Shown here: one piece after another, positions 55,410 through 63,447 of the stretch
How positions within the stretch are numbered: position 1 is the first letter of the stretch
Layout of the letters: every line of letters begins with the position of its first letter
From: Bradyrhizobium tropiciagri
Lineage (GTDB): Bacteria; Pseudomonadota; Alphaproteobacteria; Rhizobiales; Xanthobacteraceae
Direction of reading: 5' to 3'
NCBI RefSeq assembly: GCF_001189845.1
Contig: NZ_LFLZ01000001.1
Span: 62,001 to 126,000, forward strand
Length of the DNA: 64,000 nt
The notes under the pieces: generated by a model
Database searches by the model: none
What the model saw: only the letters and a program-made list of their open reading frames with translations
What the model was told of the DNA's origin: nothing
Program-made: the position numbers and the translations under genes

Positions 55410-55937
55410 ATGGCCCGTATCGATTACTCCGATCCCGCGAAGGCAAGCCCGCGCACCCGCGAGATCCTCGACAAGAACCGCAACGCCAACATCTTCCGCA
55501 TGATGGCGCATTCGCCGAGCTATTTTGAACAGTACTGCCGGCTCGGCGGCGCGATCCGCCACAAGGGCGAGCTCGATCCGATCGTGCGCGAACTCGCGAT
55601 CACGCGCACCGGCATTCTCTGCGAGGCGCCTTACGAGATCGTCGCGCACAAGCGCATCGGCAAGAATGTCGGCGTCACCGACGAACAGAACGCTGCGCTC
55701 GAGAACTGGCAGTCGGCGACCTGCTTCAACGAGGTGCAGCGCGCCGCGCTCACCTTCACCGACGAGATCGTCAAGCTGAAGAAGCCGACGGACGCGACCT
55801 TCAAGGCGATCGCGGCGCTGTTGACGCCGGCCGCGCTGATCGAGCTGCAGCTCTCGGTCGGCTTCTACATCATGACGTCGAAGTTCCTCGAGACGTTCGA
55901 GATCGACATGCAGCCGGTGACGGAAGTGGTAAGCTGA
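55410..55937 (+). CDS. Carboxymuconolactone decarboxylase family protein
   Basis: This 175-residue all-helical protein of the CMD/AhpD family has the domain core LGGAIRHKGELDPIVRELAITRTGILCEAPYEIVAHKRIG. The AhpD Cys-x-x-Cys is reduced to a single Cys (LCEAPYE), so a disulfide-based peroxidase is unlikely. The Glu/His of the downstream helix (EIVAHKRIG) remain, as in lactone decarboxylase-like members. Start ATG 55410 lacks a strong ribosome-binding site. The function could be decarboxylation of an aromatic-pathway intermediate; this is speculative. Confidence 0.8.
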   Translation: MARIDYSDPAKASPRTREILDKNRNANIFRMMAHSPSYFEQYCRLGGAIRHKGELDPIVRELAITRTGILCEAPYEIVAHKRIGKNVGVTDEQNAALENWQSATCFNEVQRAALTFTDEIVKLKKPTDATFKAIAALLTPAALIELQLSVGFYIMTSKFLETFEIDMQPVTEVVS

Positions 55938-55963
55938 GGTTTAGCCGGGCCCAGACTCCTTCG

Positions 55964-56100
55964 CCTCGCCCCGCTCGCGGGGAGAGGCCGGAGCGCATGC
56001 AGCGAAGCGCAATGCGCTCCGGGTGAGGGGGAGTCTCCGCGAGTTCGACGCCGGGTGCAGCCCCTCACCCCAACCCTCTCCCCGCAAGAGCGGGGCGAGG
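55964..56100. repeat. 137-bp imperfect inverted repeat (CTCTCCCC/GGGGAGAGG family)
   Basis: CCTCGCCCCGCTC at the left end is mirrored by GAGCGGGGCGAGG at the right, with GGAGCGCAT/ATGCGCTCC inside. It is related to the element at 35361-35492 and, like it, lies between convergent genes, consistent with a role as a transcription stop. Confidence 0.7.
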
Positions 56101-56112
56101 GAGAAGAAAGAG

Positions 56113-57972
56113 CTACCCCGACGTCAGCAGATCGACCTTCGCGTTCGCCACGATCAGCCGCTCGGCGAGAATCTGCGCGAGGTTGCGCATGATCCGCTCG
56201 CCGGCGCGCGGATGCTGCTCCCGGAAGCGCTCGAAATCCGGGATCGCGACCTCATAGGTGGTCGCCGACATGTCGGCCACCACATCCGCGGAGCGCTTCG
56301 GCTCCAGCAGCGCCATCTCGCCGAACGCCATGCCGGCGGTCAGGGTCGCGAGCCGGATGCCGTCGGGCAGGGTGACGTGGACCACGCCGCTGCGCAGGAA
56401 GAACAGCGAGGCCGCCTCGGTGCCCGCGGCGATGATCTTCTGGTTCGGCTGGTAGGTCCTGACCGCGCAGAGCGAGCCGAGGTCGGCGATCTCGGCTTCG
56501 CTCAATCCGGCCAGCAGCGGCTGCTCGGAAAGCTCTGTCGTCTCGAGGAAGTCGATCGAGCCGCCATAACGGTAGACGATCTGGTCCTCGGCCCATTCGA
56601 TCGCGGTGTCGAGCAGGTAGAAATCCCTGATGTTGCCGAGCCGGTTGGTCCATTCGCTGATCGTGGTCCATTCGCGCGAGGTGCGCTTGATGCCTGACAG
56701 GATCACGGTGACGCCAAGCTCGGCGAGTTCCTGGAAGGCCTCCGCGACCAGCCTTGCGCCGGCGCGGGTGGTCGCGGTGACGCGGCGGAGATCGAAGATC
56801 ACGAACTCCGGCCGCGGGCTGCCGGCGAGGCGGCGTGAGACGTAGTCGACATTGGAGAGTGACAGCGTGCCGACCAGTTCGATCACGCGCACCTCCTGGA
56901 AATGCCTGGCCAGGATCTCCTGTTCCTGCGGCCGGCGCACCCGGCGCGACGGGTTCTTGCCGATATTGTAGTCGGCGATGATGCTGTGGCGGGCGTCGTC
57001 GCTGCGGTTCAGCATGTGCAGGTCGTAATGCGCCGATAGTGCCTCGCAGACCTTGATGCCGCGCACGCTGTTGCCGTGCTTGTCGAGTTTTGGCGAGTAG
57101 CTGCCGAGCCCGAGCCGCGCCGGCAGCGCTGCCAGGATGCCGCCGCCGACGCCGCTCTTGGCGGGGATGCCGACGCGGTATATCCATTCGCCGGCGTAGT
57201 CGTACATCCCGGACGACGTCATGACCGACAGCGTGCGCGCGATCGCGTAGGGCGTCACCACCTGTTCGCCGGTCAAGGGATTGATGCCGCGGTTGGCCAG
57301 CGTCGCCGCCATCACGGCGGTGTCGCGCGCGGTGACGAGGATGGCGCATTGCCGGAAATAGACGTCGAGCACCGCAGGCACGTTGTCGGTGATCACGCTG
57401 TTGGTACGGAGCAGATAGCCGATCGCCCGGTTGCGGTCGCCGGTGGCGCTCTCGGAGGTGTAGACCGCATCGTCGACGTCGAGCTCGCGGCCGGCGAAGC
57501 GGCCGAGCGCCTGGCGGATAAAGTCGAACGCGCCGTCGCCCTTGTCGGCGTGGAGCAGGCCGGAGCAGGCGATCGCGCCGGCGTTCACCATCGCATTGAA
57601 CGGGTGGTTGTCGGCATTGAGCCGGATCGAATTGAAGGGGTCGCCGGACGGCTCGACGCCGATCACGCTTTCCACCCGCTCGGCGCCCAGCGTGTCCAGC
57701 GCCACCGCGAACACGAACGGCTTCGACATCGACTGGATGGTGAACGGCACCCTGGTGTCGCCGACCTCGTAGACATGGCCGTCGAGCGTCGCCAGGCTGA
57801 TGCCAAAATGGGCAGGATCGGCCTTGCCGAGCTCAGGGATGTAGTCGGCAACCGCGCCGCCGTCCTCGGTGAGGAAATTTGCGTAACAAGTGTGCAGAAA
57901 CCGCAGCAGCGGCGGCTGCGAGCGGGCCCAGTTGACGGTAGAGGCGGTGACGGGAGGAGGCGATCGTTTCAT
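56113..57972 (-). CDS. glsA: Glutaminase fused to STAS and cyclic-nucleotide-binding domains
   Basis: The 619-residue protein is twice the usual length of glutaminase A. Residues about 20-325 are the glutaminase, with the serine-lysine pair Ser81-x-x-Lys84 (SMSKPF) and segments NADNHPFNAMVNAGAIACSG and AKSGVGGGI. A STAS domain follows (about 361-465; VRVIELVGTLSLSN, FVIFDLRRVTA). A cNMP-binding domain occupies about 485-610, with a phosphate-binding cassette that keeps Gly551-Glu552 and Arg560-Ser561-Ala562. It hydrolyses glutamine to glutamate and ammonia, and the added domains suggest control by cAMP/cGMP. Two GTTTCG-type palindromes lie upstream. Confidence 0.93.
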   Translation of the reverse strand: MKRSPPPVTASTVNWARSQPPLLRFLHTCYANFLTEDGGAVADYIPELGKADPAHFGISLATLDGHVYEVGDTRVPFTIQSMSKPFVFAVALDTLGAERVESVIGVEPSGDPFNSIRLNADNHPFNAMVNAGAIACSGLLHADKGDGAFDFIRQALGRFAGRELDVDDAVYTSESATGDRNRAIGYLLRTNSVITDNVPAVLDVYFRQCAILVTARDTAVMAATLANRGINPLTGEQVVTPYAIARTLSVMTSSGMYDYAGEWIYRVGIPAKSGVGGGILAALPARLGLGSYSPKLDKHGNSVRGIKVCEALSAHYDLHMLNRSDDARHSIIADYNIGKNPSRRVRRPQEQEILARHFQEVRVIELVGTLSLSNVDYVSRRLAGSPRPEFVIFDLRRVTATTRAGARLVAEAFQELAELGVTVILSGIKRTSREWTTISEWTNRLGNIRDFYLLDTAIEWAEDQIVYRYGGSIDFLETTELSEQPLLAGLSEAEIADLGSLCAVRTYQPNQKIIAAGTEAASLFFLRSGVVHVTLPDGIRLATLTAGMAFGEMALLEPKRSADVVADMSATTYEVAIPDFERFREQHPRAGERIMRNLAQILAERLIVANAKVDLLTSG

Positions 57973-58104
57973 CGCCTCCTGTTGTGCAACGCAATCAGGG
58001 CGCGCGCAACCGAGTGCGCCTCAGCGTCGGCCGTGACGCGGCCGGCTCGAGAAGATGCCGACTTTCGAACAGATGTTTACAAAACGAGCGGTTGCTCGGC
58101 ATTT

Positions 58105-58121
58105 GTTTCGTCATACGAAAC
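58105..58121. promoter_or_regulatory. Operator-like palindrome GTTTCG-N5-CGAAAC upstream of glsA
   Basis: GTTTCG (58105-58110) and CGAAAC (58116-58121) are exact inverted repeats around TCATA. The site is about 135 bases upstream of the glutaminase start on the minus strand. A twin palindrome lies 32 bases further upstream. Confidence 0.55.
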
Positions 58122-58136
58122 TGTTTGATCGAGAAT

Positions 58137-58152
58137 GTTTCGAAAGCGAAAC
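58137..58152. promoter_or_regulatory. Operator-like palindrome GTTTCG-N4-CGAAAC upstream of glsA
   Basis: GTTTCG (58137-58142) and CGAAAC (58147-58152) are exact inverted repeats around AAAG. It is the second of a tandem pair, 32 bases (three helical turns) from the first, fitting two dimers on one face of the DNA. Confidence 0.55.
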
Positions 58153-58244
58153 AGCGTGCGCCATTGCGTTGGCTGCAAGGCAACCACCACCCAGGATGCG
58201 GCATCTGGGAATTTGATCCGCGCGCGGCGGCGGCACGCCCGCCG

Positions 58245-58466
58245 TCAGGTCTCGACGATCGCGATCGCCTGGCCTTCGGCGATGACATCGTCAATCCTCA
58301 CCAGAATCGACTTGATTTTGCCTGCTGCCGTCGATGTGACCGGTATCTCCATCTTCATCGCTTCGACGAACGCAATCTCGTCGCCATCGCCGATGCTGCT
58401 GCCGGCTTCAACAGGAAGCGCGCAAACGCGCCCCGCAACTTCGGTCACAACCTTGATCTCTGGCAT
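58245..58466 (-). CDS. Stand-alone biotin carboxyl carrier protein
   Basis: This 73-residue protein is a complete biotinyl/lipoyl domain. The biotinylation motif is EAMKME, with the acceptor Lys near residue 38. Flanking hammerhead strands are VAGRVCALPVEAGS and AAGKIKSILVRIDD. It carries CO2 as carboxybiotin for a carboxylase or decarboxylase. It is divergent from the IclR gene and near a carboxyltransferase, but no biotin carboxylase is in the window. A palindrome matching that at the IclR start lies 12 bases upstream of its ATG (58466). Confidence 0.9.
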   Translation of the reverse strand: MPEIKVVTEVAGRVCALPVEAGSSIGDGDEIAFVEAMKMEIPVTSTAAGKIKSILVRIDDVIAEGQAIAIVET

Positions 58467-58477
58467 TCCACTCTCCG

Positions 58478-58494
58478 ATACCGTCTTGCGGAAA
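58478..58494. promoter_or_regulatory. IclR-like operator, site 1 (biotin carrier promoter)
   Basis: ATACCG-TCTTG-CGGAAA differs by one base per arm from the perfect site ATTCCG-CATGA-CGGAAT at 58567-58583. It lies just upstream of the biotin carrier start on the minus strand. Confidence 0.5.
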
Positions 58495-58566
58495 TTTCAT
58501 CCGGCGAACGGCTTTTTGTTGTGGCGGCAGATTGCCTGAGGTAGCTTCATCTGCAAGTGGAATTTT

Positions 58567-58583
58567 ATTCCGCATGACGGAAT
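58567..58583. promoter_or_regulatory. IclR-like operator, site 2, overlapping the regulator's start codon
   Basis: ATTCCG (58567-58572) and CGGAAT (58578-58583) are exact inverted repeats with a 5-base centre. The right arm runs into the ATG at 58582, so binding would block transcription or initiation of the IclR gene. The TTCCG/CGGAA arms resemble known IclR-family sites. Confidence 0.6.
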
Positions 58584-59571
58584 GGAGCCAAACAAAATGG
58601 GACGGCGCTCGGAACGGCTTAGCAGGCAGGGAATGCTCGCCAGCGAGACTGGCGATGGCGATGTCATTCAGGTGGTGTCGCGCGCGTTTGACGTATTGCG
58701 GTGCTTCGAAGGACATGAAGCGCGGCTCGGCAATCTCGAGATCTCGAACCGCTGCGGCCTGCCGCGTTCGACGGTGTCGCGCTTGACCCACACGCTGACG
58801 CGGATGGGACAGCTCGTCTATCTGCCGCGCGATCAGAAATATCGCATCGGCCCGAGCGCGGTCGCGATGAGCACCACGATGATGAAGGGGCTGCAGCTTC
58901 GCAACCTGATCCGGCTGCGTTTGCAGGATGTCGCGGACCAATTGCCCGGCACCGTGGGCTTCGTCATCCCCGACCGTTTTCATCTGGTCTATCTGGAGTT
59001 CGCCCGCGCGGCGAACGCGCTCGGCCTGCATGAAGCAACCGGCAGCCGCATCTCGATGGCGACCACCGCCGCCGGCCACGCCTACACCGCCGCGCTCGAT
59101 CCTGCGATCGGCGATGCGCTGATCGCGGAGATGGAAGGCGAGCTGCCCGAGGGCGCCAAGATGCTGACGCCGCGCATCGCGGCCAACCGCCGGCATCTGC
59201 AGGAGCACGGCTATGTCGTCGCCTGCGGCCTGTGGAGCCCGCACATCAACGGCGTCGCGGTGCCGCTGTGGTCGCCGCAATATCAGACCTATGTGGTCAC
59301 CACGATCGGCCTGCTGTCCGCGATGTATGACGAGGCGCGGCTGCATCGCGAGGTCGCACCGCAGATGGTCGACCTTGCCGCTGCACTCGGCAGCCTGCTC
59401 GAAGGCGCCGACGGCGACATCTTCAACAATCGGATCGAACGCAAGTCGCTTCCGGTGACCGCCCATAACAACAACAAAATCATCAAAACGGAGGCAATGA
59501 ATGAACTGGAAGCCGGAACTCGACGACCTCGCCCGGCGCGAAGCGTTCGCGCGGGAGATGGGAGGCGTTGA
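58582..59571 (+). CDS. IclR-family transcriptional regulator
   Basis: This protein of about 329 residues has the N-terminal winged helix-turn-helix LGNLEISNRCGLPRSTVSRLTHTLTRMGQL. The IclR effector domain has GATTAAGHAYTAALDP-like segments (SMATTAAGHAYTAAL) and VACGLWSPHINGVAVPL. It is longer than most family members. Its last 23 codons overlap the carboxyltransferase gene by 71 bases, an unusual extent that might reflect another missed base. ATG 58597 is an alternative start. It likely controls the divergent biotin carrier and the downstream carboxyltransferase. Confidence 0.88.
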   Translation: MEPNKMGRRSERLSRQGMLASETGDGDVIQVVSRAFDVLRCFEGHEARLGNLEISNRCGLPRSTVSRLTHTLTRMGQLVYLPRDQKYRIGPSAVAMSTTMMKGLQLRNLIRLRLQDVADQLPGTVGFVIPDRFHLVYLEFARAANALGLHEATGSRISMATTAAGHAYTAALDPAIGDALIAEMEGELPEGAKMLTPRIAANRRHLQEHGYVVACGLWSPHINGVAVPLWSPQYQTYVVTTIGLLSAMYDEARLHREVAPQMVDLAAALGSLLEGADGDIFNNRIERKSLPVTAHNNNKIIKTEAMNELEAGTRRPRPARSVRAGDGRR

Positions 59572-61060
59572 CAAGGTCAAGCGGCAACGCGACCAGGGCC
59601 GGCTCACGGTTCGTGAGCGCATCGACAAGCTCGTCGACCAGAACAGCTTTCACGAGGTCGGCGCCATCTCCGGCATCGCCGAATACGACGAGAGCAACGA
59701 ACTCAAGCATCTGACGCCGGCGAACTGCGTGTTCGGCCGGGCCAGGGTCGACGGTCGCACCGTGGTCGTGGTCGGCGACGATTTCACCGTACGCGGCGGC
59801 TCGGCGGATGCATCGATTTCCGCCAAGCCGCTGATGGCGGAGGAGATGGCGCACGACTTCCGCCTGCCGATCATCCGCGTGATCGAGGGATCCGGCGGCG
59901 GCGGCTCGGTGAAGACCATCGAGACCAGGGGCGCGGCCAATCTGCCCGGCGGCGTCGGTGGCACCCGTTCGTACTGGTTCACGCTTGCCAATCTGGCGCA
60001 GGTGCCGGTGGTCGGCCTCGGGCTCGGCTCGGTCGCGGGCCTCGGTGCCGCGCGGCTGGCGGCCACGCATTACTCGGTCATGACCAAGAGCTCCGCGATG
60101 TTCGTCGCCGGTCCGCCGGTGGTGAAGCGGCTCGGCCAGGATCTGACCAAGCAGGAACTCGGCGGCGCCGACATCCAGACTCGTGCCGGCGGGATCGACC
60201 AGGCCGTCGACACCGAGGAGGAGGCGTTCGACTACGCGCGGCGCTTCCTGTCCTACCTGCCGTCGTCGGTCTACGATTTGCCGCCGACCATTCCCTGCAC
60301 CGACGACCCGGAGCGCGCCGAGGAGTCGCTGATGAAGGCCGTGCCGCGCAACCGCCGGCAGGTCTACAAGATGCGGCCGATCATCGAGGCGGTCGTCGAC
60401 AAGGGCTCGTTCTTCGAGGTCGCCGCCAATTTCGGCCGGCCTGTCATCACCGGGCTGGCGCGGATCGAGGGCCGGGCGGTGCTGCTGCTCGCCAGCGATC
60501 CCTTCCACTACGGCGGCTCGTGGACTTCGGACGCGTGCCAGAAGGTAGTGCGCTGGGTCGACTTCGCCGAGACCTTCCATCTGCCGGTGGTCTATCTGAT
60601 GGATTGCCCCGGCTTCATGATCGGTCTCGAGGCGGAGAAGTCGGCGACCATCCGCCACGGCGTTCGGGCGATGGCCGCGGTCAACCAGAGCACGGTGCCC
60701 TGGTGCACCATCATCATCCGCAACGCCTTCGGCGTTGCCGGCGTGGTGCATCAGCCGGCCAACCGCTTCTCGATGCGCTATGCCTGGCCGTCGGCCTATT
60801 GGGGCTCGCTGCCGCTCGAGGGCGGCATCGAGGCGGCCTACCGCGCCGAGATCGATGCGGCCGAAGATCCCGCCGCCAAGCTGCGCGAGATCGAGGATCG
60901 CCTCAACAAGCTGCGCTCGCCGTTCCGCTCGGCCGAGAAGTTCTGGGTCGAGGAGGTGATCGACCCGCGCAAGACGCGCTCGCTGCTGTGCGAATTCGCG
61001 CGCCTTGCCGAGCCGATCCGCAAGGTCGGGCCGCCGAGCAACATGTCGACGCGGCCGTAG
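59501..61060 (+). CDS. Acyl-CoA carboxylase carboxyltransferase (beta) subunit
   Basis: This 519-residue crotonase-fold protein of the PccB/MccB/methylmalonyl-CoA decarboxylase alpha family starts VDKVKRQRDQGRLTVRERIDK. N- and C-domain acyl-CoA/biotin-binding glycine motifs include GSGGGGSVKT and FHLPVVYLMDCPGFMIG. It moves CO2 between biotin and an acyl-CoA. GGAGGC lies before ATG 59501. With only a free biotin carrier nearby and no biotin carboxylase, it might work as a decarboxylase or borrow a biotin carboxylase from elsewhere. Substrate chain length is not readable. Confidence 0.92.
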   Translation: MNWKPELDDLARREAFAREMGGVDKVKRQRDQGRLTVRERIDKLVDQNSFHEVGAISGIAEYDESNELKHLTPANCVFGRARVDGRTVVVVGDDFTVRGGSADASISAKPLMAEEMAHDFRLPIIRVIEGSGGGGSVKTIETRGAANLPGGVGGTRSYWFTLANLAQVPVVGLGLGSVAGLGAARLAATHYSVMTKSSAMFVAGPPVVKRLGQDLTKQELGGADIQTRAGGIDQAVDTEEEAFDYARRFLSYLPSSVYDLPPTIPCTDDPERAEESLMKAVPRNRRQVYKMRPIIEAVVDKGSFFEVAANFGRPVITGLARIEGRAVLLLASDPFHYGGSWTSDACQKVVRWVDFAETFHLPVVYLMDCPGFMIGLEAEKSATIRHGVRAMAAVNQSTVPWCTIIIRNAFGVAGVVHQPANRFSMRYAWPSAYWGSLPLEGGIEAAYRAEIDAAEDPAAKLREIEDRLNKLRSPFRSAEKFWVEEVIDPRKTRSLLCEFARLAEPIRKVGPPSNMSTRP

Positions 61061-61070
61061 GATCAATCAT

Positions 61071-61192
61071 CGTCATTACGAGCCACCCGGTCGGCGCGGA
61101 GCGCCGCCGGATGACAGGCTCCGCGAAGCAATCCATCTATCCGCATGCGTGGACGCGTGGATTGGCTCGTCGCTTCGCTCCTCGCAATGACG
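61071..61192. repeat. 122-bp palindromic repeat (CGTCATT...AATGACG family), copy 2
   Basis: CGTCATTACGAG at the left is mirrored by CTCGCAATGACG at the right, with GAAGCAATCCAT inside, as in the copy at 37066-37148. A GC-rich hairpin (GCGCGGAGCGCC region) appears inserted in the left arm. It separates convergent genes. Confidence 0.7.
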
Positions 61193-61211
61193 GTGAAGGG
61201 GCGATTGCGTC

Positions 61212-62374
61212 CTACTCCGCCTCGCGATGCACGTCGTGGATCACGATGCCCATGCCGTTTTCGGGCATCTTGATCCATTCGCGACGCTTCAGCGAGCGCT
61301 TGGTGTCCTCGTGTCCGCTCGCCCAGTGCTCGCGCATCGAGGTGCCGGAGAATTCGTGATCCTTGGCGTCACCCTCATAGGCCTTCTGCTGATAGATCAG
61401 CTGCAGCAGCGTGATGCCGGGCAGCCGGCTGTTGGCCTTCTTGAGCTGGCGCTCGTCGTCCGAGAGCTGCTCGTCCGGGATCTTTCCCAGCGCGTTATGC
61501 AGGGCGGTGCGCAGATTGTAGGTCTTGCGGTAGACGTCGGTGTTGTAGCGGGTGCGCGACGAATACATGATGTCCTTGTGGCGGGCCATCACGTCCTGGA
61601 TGTCGCGCGGCAGCGCGCCGCGCGCCGAGAACAAATCGACCTGGAACACCAGCGAGTTGGCATTGTCTTCCTGGTCGAGCAGATGCTGCAGCGGCGTGTT
61701 GGAGACGATGCCGCCGTCCCAGAAGTGATCGGTCCCGACCTTCACCATCGGCAGCGCCGGCGGCAGCGCGCCGCTCGCCATGATGTGCTCGGGGATGATC
61801 TCGTCATGGGCATTGTCGAAATAGATGAAGTTGCCGGAGAGCACGTTCACCGCACCGACCGCAAAGCGCATCTTCTTGGAATTGATGCGGTCGAAATCGA
61901 CCAGTTCGAGCAGCGAGTCACGTAAGGGCGTGGTGTCGTAATAGCTGGTGGCGGTGCGGGCGCGGCCGGGCTGAACCACGGATTGGACTGATGCGGGGTG
62001 AAGAAGCCGGGCTGCCCGAGCGTCGTCGTCAGCCACGAGCTGGTGAAATTGCGCGCCTTGCGGAAGATGTCGCCGTCAGGCGTGTAGTGCCAGATCTTGC
62101 GGCTGGTGATGCGGTCCCAGAAGGTGTGCAGCCGCTCCAGCCGCTTGCCGGGTGGATTGCCGGCGATGATCGCCGAGTTGATCGCGCCGATCGAGACGCC
62201 GCAGACCCAGTCGGGCTCGATGTTGCACTCATGCAGCGCCTGGTAGACGCCGGCCTGATAGGCGCCGAGCGCGCCGCCGCCCTGCAGCACCAGCGCCACG
62301 CGATCGCATCCTTCGGGACGCCAGCCCGGCGTCGCGTGCTCGATATCGTCGACATGAGGGGTACGCGCGTCCAT
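61212..62374 (-). pseudogene. Patatin-like phospholipase (DUF3734 type), single-base frameshift
   Basis: From ATG 62374 the first frame gives the oxyanion loop GGGALGAYQAGV and the nucleophile elbow GVSIG (Ser in GVSIGAINSAI), ending in SNPWFSPA. The other frame continues with TATSYYDTTPLRDSLLELVDF, the catalytic Asp motif DGGIVSNTP and the C-terminal DUF3734 region. One base is missing near 61959-61966. Corrected length is about 388 residues. Patatins are Ser-Asp lipid acyl hydrolases. GGAG precedes the start. It is convergent with the carboxyltransferase and divergent from the acetoacetate decarboxylase. Confidence 0.88.
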
Positions 62375-62617
62375 ATCAGACACTCCAAAAAATTCGCGGC
62401 GAGAATTCAGGGCGCCGATGACGCGGTGATGACAAGCGTCGCGCCGGCGCACGGCGCATCCGCCATGCCTGCCTGCATGGTTAGCATTGGGCTCATCAGG
62501 CAAAGGCGAGTCACACAAGCGTAACCGAGGTCATGTCTCTGAAGGAAATCCCTCATATCGCTGTCAATCTCGGCCGCTAGCCTCCGCGCAAACTTTCCAA
62601 AACAGGGGGTTATTGCG

Positions 62618-63403
62618 ATGCGCAGGGAAGATCTGCTCAAGCTTCCGTCCATGCCGGCCGCAGGTCCGAGCTATCCCGCCGGTCCTTACCGCTTCATCGA
62701 TCGCGAATTCCTCGTCATCACCTATGAGACCGATCCGGAATTGATCCGCGCCGGCCTGCCTGAGCCGCTGGAGCCGATCGAGCAGGCGATCGTGCATTAC
62801 GAATGGATCAACATGCCCGACAGCTCCGGCTTCGGCAGCTACACCGAGTCCGGCCTCGTGATCCCCGCGCGGCTGCGCGGCGAAGAGGTCAATTTCGTCT
62901 GCCAGATGTATCTCGACGATGATCCGCCGATCGCGGCCGGCCGCGAGATCTGGGGCTTTCCGAAGAAATACGCCCATCCCAAGCTCGAGATCGTCAAGGA
63001 CACCCTGACCGGCACGCTGGAATATGCCGGCCAGCTCGTCGCGATGGGCACGATGGGCTACAAGCACGAGAGCATGGCGGGCAACGGCGACGTCACCCGC
63101 GCCACGCTGTCGAAGACGCAAGTCAATCTGAAGATGATCCCCGGCGTCGACGGCCATCTCGAGGTCTGCCAGCTGGTCGCGATCAACCTGACCGACATCG
63201 TCGTGAAGGGATCGTGGATCGGGCCGGGCCGCCTGCATCTCGTGCCGCACGTCAACGCGCCGGTCGCCGACTTCCCGGTCAAGCGCGTGGTCGGCGCGCA
63301 TCACTACATCGCCGACCTGACGCTGCCGTTCGGCCGCGTCGTGCACGACTACAACAAGGAAGCCGCCGAGGCGGCAGCGCCGATCGGCCTCGCGGCGGAG
63401 TAG
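62618..63403 (+). CDS. adc: Acetoacetate decarboxylase family protein
   Basis: This 261-residue protein has the Schiff-base lysine pair in EIWGFPKKYAHPKL. Further family segments are IVHYEWINMPDSSGFG and VNFVCQMYLDDDPPIAAGRE. The classical enzyme decarboxylates acetoacetate to acetone through an imine with Lys115. Length and the double lysine agree with true Adc rather than a distant homologue. It may dispose of acetoacetate from the acyl-CoA or ketone pathways encoded upstream, but it stands alone between divergent and convergent genes. Confidence 0.92.
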   Translation: MRREDLLKLPSMPAAGPSYPAGPYRFIDREFLVITYETDPELIRAGLPEPLEPIEQAIVHYEWINMPDSSGFGSYTESGLVIPARLRGEEVNFVCQMYLDDDPPIAAGREIWGFPKKYAHPKLEIVKDTLTGTLEYAGQLVAMGTMGYKHESMAGNGDVTRATLSKTQVNLKMIPGVDGHLEVCQLVAINLTDIVVKGSWIGPGRLHLVPHVNAPVADFPVKRVVGAHHYIADLTLPFGRVVHDYNKEAAEAAAPIGLAAE

Positions 63404-63447
63404 CGGCTGGCTGCCGGCGGGCATGAAGCCCGAACCGGCGCGGCCAC

